In this document: piece by piece, positions 45,626-53,887 of the stretch | Layout of the letters: each line of letters opens with the position of its first letter | Position numbering within the stretch: the stretch's first letter is position 1 | Source: Mucilaginibacter xinganensis | Lineage (GTDB): Bacteria > Bacteroidota > Bacteroidia > Sphingobacteriales > Sphingobacteriaceae | Direction of reading: 5' to 3' | NCBI RefSeq assembly: GCF_002257585.1 | Contig: NZ_CP022743.1 | Location: 682,001 to 746,000, forward strand | Length of the DNA stretch: 64,000 bases | Notes under the pieces: generated by a model | What the model saw: only the letters and a program-made list of their open reading frames with translations | Databases searched by the model: none | Told to the model about the DNA's origin: nothing | Made by a program: the position numbers and the translations under genes

Positions 45626-46261
45626 TTAGGAGATGATTAAAGAGTTTTCAGCCGTCTTTTCTTTTCTCAGGATGGCGAGCCATTCAAAAAATCCGAAAAA
45701 GGCCACGATGAATAAGAACAGGGTAAGCGCCGCAAACATGATGAGGTTTTTATAAAATAACAGGGGCATTGCAAACAGGTTGGAGACATTGAGCAAGATC
45801 CAGTTTTCGAGCTTGCGCTTTGCCAGCAGCCACATCCCGGCCCATGCCGTTGATGACACCAATGCATCCCACACCGGAACATTTGATGTGGTAAAATTTT
45901 TAAGGATCATGTAAAGCACCGGCCATCCAACAAATACAATCAACAGTGTAATTAACCACTCCCGGCGGGTTGCCCATGTTATTTTTACAGTAGGTTCATT
46001 GCGTTTTTTTAGCCAGTAATACCAGCCATAAACACTCATCACCAGGTAATAAATATTCAATGCCGATTCGCCGTACAGCCCGGCCGTAAGCAATACATAA
46101 ATGCCGATGAAAGTTCCGGCTATACCCGTGGGATAAAGCCAGATGTTGTTCACTTTAGCCAGTAATACCTCGGCTACGCCCAGCAGCACAGCCAGCCACT
46201 CCCAAAGTGTAGTTTGGTGAATCTGGTCGAGGAATAGTTGGATCCAATGATGCAAGTTCAT
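45626..46261 (-). CDS. pnuT: PnuC-family thiamine transporter PnuT
   Basis: A 211-residue inner-membrane protein with seven or eight hydrophobic segments. PnuC-family marks are LLGVAEVLLAKVNNIWLYPTGI (with the first conserved Asn/Trp), GLYGESALNIYYLVMSVYGWYYW, and KLENWILLNVSNLFAMPL. PnuC proteins take up nicotinamide riboside; PnuT relatives carry thiamine by facilitated diffusion, trapped by phosphorylation inside. Specificity for thiamine is assigned from the TPP riboswitch and TonB receptor upstream. The gene is followed without any gap by the flavoenzyme gene. Confidence 0.9.
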   Translation of the reverse strand: MNLHHWIQLFLDQIHQTTLWEWLAVLLGVAEVLLAKVNNIWLYPTGIAGTFIGIYVLLTAGLYGESALNIYYLVMSVYGWYYWLKKRNEPTVKITWATRREWLITLLIVFVGWPVLYMILKNFTTSNVPVWDALVSSTAWAGMWLLAKRKLENWILLNVSNLFAMPLLFYKNLIMFAALTLFLFIVAFFGFFEWLAILRKEKTAENSLIIS

Positions 46262-46318
46262 TATTTGGTATTTTTAATCTTTAAAAAACGATAATATCAT
46301 ATTAGTAAGTTCTATTTC

Positions 46319-46340
46319 CCTCCCGTCGCTGCGCGGGAGG
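46319..46340 (-). other. intercistronic GC-rich hairpin between TonB receptor and pnuT
   Basis: CCTCCCG (46319-46325) and CGGGAGG (46334-46340) form a perfect 7-bp stem with an 8-nt loop in the 96-nt gap of the operon. There is no T-run on the minus strand, so it is more likely an mRNA-processing or stability element, or a REP-like dispersed palindrome, than a terminator. Confidence 0.5.
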
Positions 46341-46357
46341 AGGGGAAAACCCTTATT

Positions 46358-48751
46358 CTAAAACTTCAAATTCAGCGATGCTAAAAAATTAACCGGTGCC
46401 TGCGGGAAAAAGTAATTGTAGTTAGCCACTTTCCCGCTTTCAATATCCGGATAGGTAGCTCCGTCAGACACATATTTCTTGCTGAATACATTATTAACCA
46501 GTAAACCCACGCCTACGTTTTTAATGCCTTTAATACCGAAGTTGTAATTCAGGCGCAAATCATTCACGAAATACCCGTCGATAGAGCGGCTTTCTGTCGA
46601 TGTATTATCAAGGTATTGCCTGCTTACATATTTGCTTATAAAAGCTATTTCACCATTTTTTATAGGGTGATAGCTAATGGTGCTTGAACCGGTAAAGTTG
46701 GGCGAATAAGCGATGTCAGATTTCTTGTATGCCGTTGCATCCAGTGTGCCAGTATCATAGTTCTGCAGATACTGTGTAAAGTTTTTTACCTTGTTGGTGC
46801 TTAATGTAGCGTTTACATACCAGTTTAGTGGCTGTGCAACTTTAATCCTTGCGCTGGCCTCAATCCCCGCGCGGTAGCTGTCTTTTATGTTAGTGCGGAT
46901 AGCTTCGCCAACATCATCAAGCGAGCCTGTTAGTACCAGCTGGTTTTTGTACAGCATGTAAAAGCCGTTAATGCTGCCGCTAAAAGTGCTTTCATTTATG
47001 CGATACCCGGCCTCAAAATCGGTTAAATGTTCAGCTTTCGGACGGCTCTGCGGCGATGAGTTTACAAAGTCGTTGCGGTTTGGCTCATGATTGCCTACCG
47101 CTACAGATGCATATACATTGCTGTTTGAATTGAGCTGGTAAGTGATGCCCGCTTTGGGATTAAAAAAATTAAGCCCAACCTGCTGCTGTACATTATTAAG
47201 ATTTTGATCGAATCCTAAAAACGAATAGGAAATATGCCGGTATTGCAGATCGCCATAAAACAGCACATTGCCTGCGCGATATTCGGCTCTGCTAAAAATA
47301 TTGAAATCCGTTTTTTTAGCATTGTTGCGCGAATATTCGTAATCGGGCGAGGTGTTGGTGCTTTGCTGCGTCCATTCAATGTTGTTGTAGTGATCGCCTT
47401 TATATTCGTTATATGCGCCGCCAAGTATTACATCAAGTGCCTTATTTGGCTTATAAGTTAAATTATAAGTGGCACCATAAAAGTAGTTACTTAGCCAAAG
47501 CCGTCTCACCAGGTCTGTATTGGCCAGGGTATCTTTACCAATTATTACAGGCTTTAAACCGTAGTCGGCAACTGCTGCATTGTTTTTATATTCCTCATAA
47601 TAGCCATAACCGCGTGTAAGGTGCAATGCGCCGCTAAAGGATAACTTATCACTAAGCTGCTGGTTGTAAAGCAGCTGATAATAATTTTGGGTATAGTTAT
47701 CGGTCTGGTTTTTATAGAATGAATTGCTGGAGTTAATGTAGCCCAGCTCGTTGTATCTCCGGTTGCCAAATTTAAGGCTGTCTTCAGGCACACCATCCCA
47801 AGCCTGGTAGGTTTTTTCGTAACCCGAAAATACATTTAGCCGAAGCACACTTTTTTTGCCATAATAAGCACCGCTCAAAAAGAACGACTTAAGATCAGCC
47901 GATGCGCGGTCAATATAACCGTCAGATACCATCCGCGATAAACGGCCGTCGAAACTAAAGTGATTCCCAACCAAACCGGTTCCGAAACCTACGGTATTCT
48001 TCAGTGTGCCGTATGATCCTGCCGAATTATTCAGTTCGGCATAAGCGGTATCACGGCGTGTAGTGGTTTGTATATTAATGCTGGCACCAAATGCACCGGC
48101 GCCATTGGTTGACGTACCTACCCCGCGCTGTACCTGTATATTATCAACCGATGAAGCGAGGTCGGGCAGATCGACAAAATAAACGCCCTGGTCTTCCGCA
48201 TCATTCAGCGGGATGCCGTTAAGGGTCACATTGGTGCGGGTGGCGTCAGAACCACGGATGCGGATGCTGGTATAGCCAACGCCCGCACCGGCATTTGAAG
48301 TAACCACCGTTGAAGGTGTTTGCTCCAGCAAATACTCAAACCCGCGACCCGAATTGTTTTTTTCTATCTCTTTTTTATTGAGATTGGTAAAAGCGGTAGG
48401 AGATTTTTCAGTCGCCCGGGTAGCGTTCACGGTTACCTCTTCAGTAAAAAGCGTGGCCCGGGTTAACGAAAAGTTGTTTACCGCACTGGCATTTATCAAA
48501 ACGTTTTTTGAAGCGCTTTGGTAGCCAATAAAAGAAACTTTTAACGTGTAGCTGCCGGCCTTAAGGTTCTCAATCCGGTAATTGCCTGCTGCATCTGATA
48601 CGGCGTTGGCCGCAACATTTGTAAGGGCGACAGTAGCGCCGGGCAGTGCTTCGCCGGTTTGCTGATCAGTGATTTTTCCGCTAATGGAAAGTTGGGCCGC
48701 TGCCAGGACAGGCAGCAGTAGGGCAATAAATGCCGCAAATAAATTTTTCAA
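46358..48751 (-). CDS. TonB-dependent outer-membrane receptor, probable thiamine uptake
   Basis: A 797-residue receptor. It starts with TTG at 48751, supported because it begins a complete signal peptide (KNLFAAFIALLLPVLAAA, then Q) and no ATG is available upstream in frame. A carboxypeptidase-regulatory-like domain (ISGKITDQQTGEALPGATV, residues about 22-95) precedes the plug (IRIRGSDATRTNVTLNGIPL near residue 167) and the 22-stranded barrel ending in FLASLNLKF. The ligand is probably thiamine or its phosphates, because a TPP riboswitch lies in the leader and pnuT follows. TonB/ExbBD are not in the window. Confidence 0.92.
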   Translation of the reverse strand: MKNLFAAFIALLLPVLAAAQLSISGKITDQQTGEALPGATVALTNVAANAVSDAAGNYRIENLKAGSYTLKVSFIGYQSASKNVLINASAVNNFSLTRATLFTEEVTVNATRATEKSPTAFTNLNKKEIEKNNSGRGFEYLLEQTPSTVVTSNAGAGVGYTSIRIRGSDATRTNVTLNGIPLNDAEDQGVYFVDLPDLASSVDNIQVQRGVGTSTNGAGAFGASINIQTTTRRDTAYAELNNSAGSYGTLKNTVGFGTGLVGNHFSFDGRLSRMVSDGYIDRASADLKSFFLSGAYYGKKSVLRLNVFSGYEKTYQAWDGVPEDSLKFGNRRYNELGYINSSNSFYKNQTDNYTQNYYQLLYNQQLSDKLSFSGALHLTRGYGYYEEYKNNAAVADYGLKPVIIGKDTLANTDLVRRLWLSNYFYGATYNLTYKPNKALDVILGGAYNEYKGDHYNNIEWTQQSTNTSPDYEYSRNNAKKTDFNIFSRAEYRAGNVLFYGDLQYRHISYSFLGFDQNLNNVQQQVGLNFFNPKAGITYQLNSNSNVYASVAVGNHEPNRNDFVNSSPQSRPKAEHLTDFEAGYRINESTFSGSINGFYMLYKNQLVLTGSLDDVGEAIRTNIKDSYRAGIEASARIKVAQPLNWYVNATLSTNKVKNFTQYLQNYDTGTLDATAYKKSDIAYSPNFTGSSTISYHPIKNGEIAFISKYVSRQYLDNTSTESRSIDGYFVNDLRLNYNFGIKGIKNVGVGLLVNNVFSKKYVSDGATYPDIESGKVANYNYFFPQAPVNFLASLNLKF

Positions 48752-48782
48752 AATGATGATAAAATAAAATTAGTTAAACCAT

Positions 48783-48806
48783 CTCCGTATCAGGGCGACT
48801 ACGCAG
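48783..48806 (-). promoter_or_regulatory. possible expression-platform hairpin of the TPP riboswitch
   Basis: On the minus strand CTGCGTA pairs with TACGGAG (6 of 7 bp) between the aptamer and the TTG start. It could compete with the aptamer 3' side. Weak evidence; no T-run, so translational rather than transcriptional control would be expected. Confidence 0.3.
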
Positions 48807-48819
48807 TACACTTAACTTG

Positions 48820-48984
48820 TTACCTCTCCCTACGCCGGCATTACCCGGATCAGGTGTATGTGGAAGTTATTGGTCTCACGACTTTTAACTCCTCACAACG
48901 GGTTTGATCTCAGCCTGTCTTTCAGTTTGGTAAAATACACTGCAGCATATTTCGCGACCAAAGCAAGGCACCCCTTGAGAATTA
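48820..48984 (-). promoter_or_regulatory. TPP riboswitch (THI element) with extra hairpin
   Basis: Read on the minus strand, all conserved blocks are present in order: GGGGTGC, a long P3 (TTTGGT pairs with ACCAAA), GGCTGAGA, ACCC closing P2, ACCTGATC, GGGTAATGCC, GGCGTAGGGA. Two regions are expanded. P3 carries about 50 nt. The ACCC-to-ACCTGATC junction (J2-4) has 44 nt (48856-48899), against 5 nt in E. coli thiM. The insert can fold as an 11-bp stem with one bulge (TGTGAGGAGTTA with TAACTTCCACA). It precedes the TonB receptor start by about 70 nt, so TPP should repress the thiamine uptake run. Confidence 0.93.
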
Positions 48985-49182
48985 TGTGGCAAATATATGT
49001 TTTGATTTCGAATTTCGGATGTTCGGTTTAGGAATTGTTGTCTGAATATGATTTTTAGGATTAAAGGATTCCCATGATGCCTTTCTGCTGTTTCAGTCCT
49101 TCAATCCAAGAATCAAGTAAATCATCGTTCAGGCAATTCAGCGCCTTTCACCTTTATCCTTTCACCTTTCACCTCAAAACAG

Positions 49183-49190
49183 TACTTTTG
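49183..49190 (+). promoter_or_regulatory. putative -7 box of aspS promoter
   Basis: TACTTTTG matches TAnnTTTG. A -33-like TTTC lies at 49160-49163 with 19-bp spacing. The expected transcript start is near 49197, giving a short leader of about 15 nt. Confidence 0.45.
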
Positions 49191-49211
49191 CAGACTTTTT
49201 AAAACACAATC

Positions 49212-50957
49212 ATGTTAAGAACACATACTTGCGGCGAATTAAATATCAGTCACTTAGGTGAAACGGTAACTTTATGCGGTTGGGTCCAAAAATCACGCGA
49301 CCTTGGCGGAACAACATTTATTGATGTTCGCGACCGTTATGGATTAACCCAATTGGTTTTTAATACCGATAGTGATGATTCTTTGCGCGAATTAAGCAGG
49401 AGCCTTGGTCGTGAGTTTGTGATCCGGGTTACTGGCAAGGTGCTTGAGCGTACCAGCAAAAACGCAAAAATGGCCACCGGCGATATTGAAATCGGCGTAA
49501 CTGAGATAGAGATCCTGAACCCGGCTAAAATTCCGCCTTTCATGATTGAGGATGAAACCGACGGTGGCGAAGAGCTGCGTGCAAAATACCGCTACCTGGA
49601 TCTGCGCCGTAACCCAATTCGCAATAACCTGATGCTGCGCCATAAAATGGCACAGGAAGTTCGGAAATATTTGGATGGACGTGATTTTATCGAGGTGGAA
49701 ACCCCTGTATTGATCAAATCAACCCCTGAAGGTGCGCGTGACTTTGTGGTGCCAAGCCGCATGAACCCGGGTGAGTTTTACGCTTTACCACAATCGCCCC
49801 AAACATTTAAGCAATTACTGATGGTAAGCGGTTTTGACCGTTATTTCCAGATCGTAAAATGTTTCAGGGATGAGGATTTACGTGCTGATCGTCAGCCTGA
49901 GTTTACACAGATCGACTGCGAAATGGCTTTCATTACCCAGGAAGATATCTTAAACATATTTGAAGGCTTAACCCATCACCTGTTTAAAACAGTAAAAGGT
50001 ATTAACCTGCCTGCCATCCCAAGGATGCAGTATGCTGATGCCATGCGTTTATACGGTTCTGATAAACCGGATATTCGTTTCGGGATGGAGTTTGTGGAGC
50101 TGAATGATGTGGTTAAAGGCAAAGGGTTCAGCATTTTTGATAATGCCGAATTGGTTGTGGGCATCAACGCCAAAGGTTGTGCTGATTATACCCGTAAACA
50201 AATTGATGAACTGACCGAATGGTTAAAACGCCCGCAAATTGGCGTTACCGGTATGATTTATTGCCGTTATAATACCGACGGTACTTTAAAATCATCTGTT
50301 GATAAGTTTTATAATGAAGATGAACTAACCAACTGGGCCGCTGCTTTCAGCGCTGAGCCTGGTGATTTAATATTAGTATTGGCCGGACAAACAGATAAAG
50401 TACGCAAGCAATTGAACGAGCTGCGCCTGGAAATGGGTACCCGTTTAGGTTTGCGCGATAAAAATACTTTTGCTGCCCTTTGGGTGCTCGACTTTCCTTT
50501 ATTGGAGTGGGACGAAGAAAGTGGCCGTTACCATGCCATGCACCACCCTTTCACATCGCCGAAACCGGAAGATATTGCCATGCTGGATACTGCACCGGGC
50601 GATGTTAGGGCAAATGCTTATGATTTGGTAATTAACGGTACCGAAATAGGTGGCGGTTCAATCAGGATCCATGACCGGGCGCTACAATCGTTAATGTTTA
50701 AGCATTTAGGCTTTTCACCGGAAGAAGCACAAAAACAATTCGGCTTTTTGATGGATGCCTTTGAATACGGTGCACCTCCGCATGGTGGTATTGCATTCGG
50801 ATTCGACAGGCTCTGCTCAATTTTTGCCGGATTGGATTCTATCCGTGATGTGATTGCGTTCCCTAAAAATAACTCAGGACGCGACGTGATGATAGATACC
50901 CCATCAACCATTGCCGACGCGCAGATGAATGAGTTGAAGATAAAGACGGTATTATAG
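49212..50957 (+). CDS. aspS: aspartyl-tRNA synthetase
   Basis: A 581-residue class IIb synthetase that charges tRNA-Asp. The N-terminal OB-fold anticodon domain ([21 protein letters not shown]) is followed by class II motifs: motif 2 [18 protein letters not shown] near residue 217 and motif 3 GIAFGFDRL near residue 523. The bacterial GAD insertion lies between them (about residues 285-420). A near-C-terminal [10 protein letters not shown] is normal for bacterial-type AspRS. The length is typical. It has its own putative promoter and an intrinsic terminator. Confidence 0.98.
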   Translation: MLRTHTCGELNISHLGETVTLCGWVQKSRDLGGTTFIDVRDRYGLTQLVFNTDSDDSLRELSRSLGREFVIRVTGKVLERTSKNAKMATGDIEIGVTEIEILNPAKIPPFMIEDETDGGEELRAKYRYLDLRRNPIRNNLMLRHKMAQEVRKYLDGRDFIEVETPVLIKSTPEGARDFVVPSRMNPGEFYALPQSPQTFKQLLMVSGFDRYFQIVKCFRDEDLRADRQPEFTQIDCEMAFITQEDILNIFEGLTHHLFKTVKGINLPAIPRMQYADAMRLYGSDKPDIRFGMEFVELNDVVKGKGFSIFDNAELVVGINAKGCADYTRKQIDELTEWLKRPQIGVTGMIYCRYNTDGTLKSSVDKFYNEDELTNWAAAFSAEPGDLILVLAGQTDKVRKQLNELRLEMGTRLGLRDKNTFAALWVLDFPLLEWDEESGRYHAMHHPFTSPKPEDIAMLDTAPGDVRANAYDLVINGTEIGGGSIRIHDRALQSLMFKHLGFSPEEAQKQFGFLMDAFEYGAPPHGGIAFGFDRLCSIFAGLDSIRDVIAFPKNNSGRDVMIDTPSTIADAQMNELKIKTVL

Positions 50958-51009
50958 ACCGGGATTAATGGATTATAGCGATTTTCTTGATTTGTAAAAA
51001 TCAAGGTTC

Positions 51010-51045
51010 AAAAAAGGATGGTTTTTAAATAAGCCATCCTTTTTT
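51010..51045 (+). terminator. intrinsic terminator of aspS
   Basis: A perfect 12-bp stem, AAAAAAGGATGG (51010-51021) with CCATCCTTTTTT (51034-51045), ends in a T-run 52 nt after the aspS stop. A smaller perfect hairpin, CTTGATTT/AAATCAAG (50986-50993 / 50998-51005), precedes it. Confidence 0.85.
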
Positions 51046-51068
51046 TATATTAGGGGAAAATCAGCCCT

Positions 51069-52376
51069 ATGAAAAAATTATACTTGTTTATCCTTCTCGT
51101 TGCCTCAATACCCGCATTTGCGCAAACAAAATCAGTTAAGGAAGATGTCAGCAAAAAAGCCGATGCCCTTCAAGACCAGATTATTGCCTGGCGCCGCGAT
51201 TTTCACGAACACCCTGAATTGGGTAATCACGAGGTTCGCACCTCGGGCATTATAGCCAAATACCTGCAGTCGCTTGGGCTTGAGGTTAAAACGGGAGTGG
51301 CAACCACGGGCGTTGTGGCCATATTACGCGGCGGAAAACCGGGACCTGTGGTGGCGCTGCGGGCCGATATGGATGCACTGCCAGTGACCGAGCGTACGCC
51401 AGTGCCTTTCGCATCAAAAGTAAAAACCATGTATAACGGGCAGGAAGTTGGCGTAATGCACGCCTGCGGGCACGATTCGCATATGTCTATCCTGATGGCA
51501 ACTGCGCAGATCTTAACTTCAATGAAAAAAGACCTGCATGGAACGGTTAAATTTATTTTTCAGCCTGCCGAAGAAGGATTGCCAGCCGGCGAAAAAGGGG
51601 GCGCCGAAGAAATGGTGAGGCAAGGTGTAATGGAAAACCCGCATGTGGATGCGGTATTTGGTTTGCACATCCAGTCGTACCAGCCTGCAGGTACGATATC
51701 TTACCGCCCCGGCGGGGATATGGCAGCGGTAAACCCAATGAAGATTGTAGTAACCGGCAAACAGGCACACGGTGCTTATCCCTGGTCGAGCGTTGACCCT
51801 ATTGTAACATCGGCGCAGATCATCAATGCCCTTCAAACCATTGTTAGCCGCAATTTGCAAGTAACGCGTAATGGCGCGGTAGTAACTATTGGCGCTATTA
51901 ATGGAGGTAACCGGTCAAATATCATCCCGGAAACTGTCACTATGCTGGGAACCATCCGCACTTTAAATGATGATGATGAAAAGATGGTTATTGAAAGGGT
52001 TAGAACAATAGCCACTAAAACTGCTGAGGCTATGGGTGCCACTGCCGAAGTAACCATTCCTTACGAACACCATTACCCCATAACTTATAATGACCCTGCC
52101 CTGGTAGCACAAATGCTGCCCACTTTGCAGGCGACTGCCGGAAAAGAGAATATTGTGCTTCGTAACGCGGAAACAGGTGCCGAGGATTTTAGTTTTTATG
52201 AGCAAAAGGCCCCTGGAATTTTTATTCACCTGGGAGGATTGCCAAGAGGCGGCGATCCTGTAAAAGCACCCGCACACCATACGCCCGACTTTTTTATTGA
52301 CGAAAGCGGCTTTACCCTGGGTGTAAAAGCCTTGTGTAACTTAACGCTTGATTACATGACGGCGCGTAGTAAATAA
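51069..52376 (+). CDS. secreted M20 family amidohydrolase
   Basis: A 435-residue zinc hydrolase of the M20D type (N-acyl-amino-acid or hippurate hydrolase-like). The signal peptide (MKKLYLFILLVASIPAFA, then Q) indicates the periplasm. WRRDFHEHPELGNHE opens the catalytic domain; metal ligands lie in HACGHDSHMS (about residue 135), FQPAEEG and GLHIQ, and a final His in APAHHTPDFFIDE. A dimerisation domain is inserted after about residue 220 (VTGKQAHGAYPWSSVDPI). The substrate is unknown; a cleaved N-acyl or peptide amide is likely. Confidence 0.93.
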   Translation: MKKLYLFILLVASIPAFAQTKSVKEDVSKKADALQDQIIAWRRDFHEHPELGNHEVRTSGIIAKYLQSLGLEVKTGVATTGVVAILRGGKPGPVVALRADMDALPVTERTPVPFASKVKTMYNGQEVGVMHACGHDSHMSILMATAQILTSMKKDLHGTVKFIFQPAEEGLPAGEKGGAEEMVRQGVMENPHVDAVFGLHIQSYQPAGTISYRPGGDMAAVNPMKIVVTGKQAHGAYPWSSVDPIVTSAQIINALQTIVSRNLQVTRNGAVVTIGAINGGNRSNIIPETVTMLGTIRTLNDDDEKMVIERVRTIATKTAEAMGATAEVTIPYEHHYPITYNDPALVAQMLPTLQATAGKENIVLRNAETGAEDFSFYEQKAPGIFIHLGGLPRGGDPVKAPAHHTPDFFIDESGFTLGVKALCNLTLDYMTARSK

Positions 52377-52488
52377 AGCGTAATCAATAATCATATTAGC
52401 TAAATCAAAGCCTAACGGGCAAAAAACGAAGCTAAAACTCCGTATTCTTTGTTTACACGGCGATGAACTAATATTGCCCAAAATTGCG

Positions 52489-52496
52489 TACTTTTG
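52489..52496 (+). promoter_or_regulatory. putative -7 box upstream of prfA
   Basis: TACTTTTG matches TAnnTTTG. No clear -33 box is seen. Transcription would begin near 52503, just before the 30-codon ORF at 52519. Confidence 0.4.
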
Positions 52497-52518
52497 TGGG
52501 CTTTTTAAACTAAGTTTT

Positions 52519-52611
52519 ATGAGGTTAATAAAGGAGCCGTGGATGAAGATCAGCGGCTTGCTAGAACCAATTATAGTAAAGAACAGCAAATTACCGCAGT
52601 CAATAAAATAA
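52519..52611 (+). CDS. 30-codon ORF before prfA, possible leader peptide
   Basis: An ATG-started 30-codon frame (MRLIKEPWMK ... LPQSIK) lies between a putative promoter box and prfA, and ends 12 nt before the prfA ATG. The codons look ordinary for the genome. Nothing in its sequence is recognised. It may be a leader peptide coupling translation to release-factor synthesis, or chance. Confidence 0.3.
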   Translation: MRLIKEPWMKISGLLEPIIVKNSKLPQSIK

Positions 52612-52623
52612 GCGGTCAAAATT

Positions 52624-53697
52624 ATGTTAGAGAAATTAGAAGCGATATTTCAACGCTGGAAAGATGTAGAAGCAGAACTGAGCAGCCCTGATGCCATGGC
52701 TGATATGAAGCGTTTTGCCCAGCTGAATAAAGAGTATAAAGATCTTGCCAAGATTGTTGATCAATACAACATCTATCGCAATATCATGAGTAATATTGAC
52801 AGCAACAAAGAGATTTTAGCCACCGAAAAGGACGAAGAATTCCGCGAGATGGCTAAAATGGAACTTGATGAGTTGCTGACTAAACAGGACGAAATGGAAG
52901 AAGCCATTCGCCTGATGCTGATCCCTAAAGACCCTGAAGATTCAAAAAATGCGATCGTTGAGATCCGTGGCGGTACCGGTGGCGACGAAGCCGCTCTATT
53001 TGCCGGTGACCTTTACCGTATGTATATGCGCTATTGCGAAAAGCGTGGCTGGAAAACTGAACTGGTTGATTACACCGAGGGAACTTCTGGCGGGTATAAA
53101 GAAATTGTATTTAATGTTAATGCCGAAGACGCTTACGGTAATTTAAAATACGAGTCGGGCGTTCACCGCGTGCAACGTGTGCCCGATACGGAAACACAGG
53201 GCCGCGTGCATACTTCAGCAGCAACCGTTGTGGTACTGCCCGAAGTAGATGAGTTTGATATTGATTTGCAGGTAAGCGACATCCGTAAGGATCTGTTCTG
53301 CGCATCAGGACCGGGCGGGCAATCAGTAAATACCACTTACTCTGCCGTTAGGTTAACGCATATTCCAAGCGGTATTGTAGCACAGTGCCAGGATCAGAAA
53401 TCGCAATTAAAAAACTACGATAAAGCCTTACAGGTGTTGCGCTCACGTGTTTACGAAATGGAGCTTCAAAAGCACCTGGAGATCACTTCCAAAAAACGTA
53501 AAACAATGGTATCAACCGGCGACCGTTCTGCAAAAGTGCGTACCTACAACTATCCGCAGGGCCGCTTAACCGAGCACCGCATAGGCTTAACCATATACAA
53601 CCTGGTTGGCGTAATGAACGGCGATTTACAGGACATTATGGAAGCCCTGCAATTTGCAGAGAATGCCGAGAAACTTAAAGAAGGAACAATTGCTTAA
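52624..53697 (+). CDS. prfA: peptide chain release factor 1
   Basis: A 357-residue RF1 that reads UAA and UAG and triggers peptide release. The stop-codon-reading P-x-T tripeptide appears as Pro-Asp-Thr in RVPDTETQGR (E. coli has Pro-Ala-Thr). The catalytic GGQ is in GPGGQSVNTTYSAVRLTH near residue 232. The N-terminal helical domain and length are standard. There is no frameshift, unlike many prfB genes. A hairpin terminator follows at 53731-53755. hemK/prmC is not adjacent. Confidence 0.98.
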   Translation: MLEKLEAIFQRWKDVEAELSSPDAMADMKRFAQLNKEYKDLAKIVDQYNIYRNIMSNIDSNKEILATEKDEEFREMAKMELDELLTKQDEMEEAIRLMLIPKDPEDSKNAIVEIRGGTGGDEAALFAGDLYRMYMRYCEKRGWKTELVDYTEGTSGGYKEIVFNVNAEDAYGNLKYESGVHRVQRVPDTETQGRVHTSAATVVVLPEVDEFDIDLQVSDIRKDLFCASGPGGQSVNTTYSAVRLTHIPSGIVAQCQDQKSQLKNYDKALQVLRSRVYEMELQKHLEITSKKRKTMVSTGDRSAKVRTYNYPQGRLTEHRIGLTIYNLVGVMNGDLQDIMEALQFAENAEKLKEGTIA

Positions 53698-53730
53698 ATA
53701 GGCTCCGTCTTTAAATTATAACCGAATTGT

Positions 53731-53755
53731 AAAAAGGCCGCGTAAAGCGGCTTTT
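53731..53755 (+). terminator. intrinsic terminator of prfA
   Basis: AAAAAGGCCGC and GCGGCTTTT pair around loop GTAAA with one bulged base, followed by T-rich sequence, 34 nt after the prfA stop. Confidence 0.7.
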
Positions 53756-53887
53756 GCATTTATGAAAAATACGTTTTCATCTTATTTTCATAAAGCCCCG
53801 CTACTTTAGCATTTAAACATTAGCAAAATTCTGCACTATCTGCTTTAAATTAAGCAGTTAAAACCGGGTTTAGCTATGAATTTTTAA

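Noticed and set aside
49141..49175. CCTTTCACCTTT short tandem repeats before aspS as a regulatory array
   Set aside because: Short low-complexity run near the promoter; no unit length or spacing that suggests sites.
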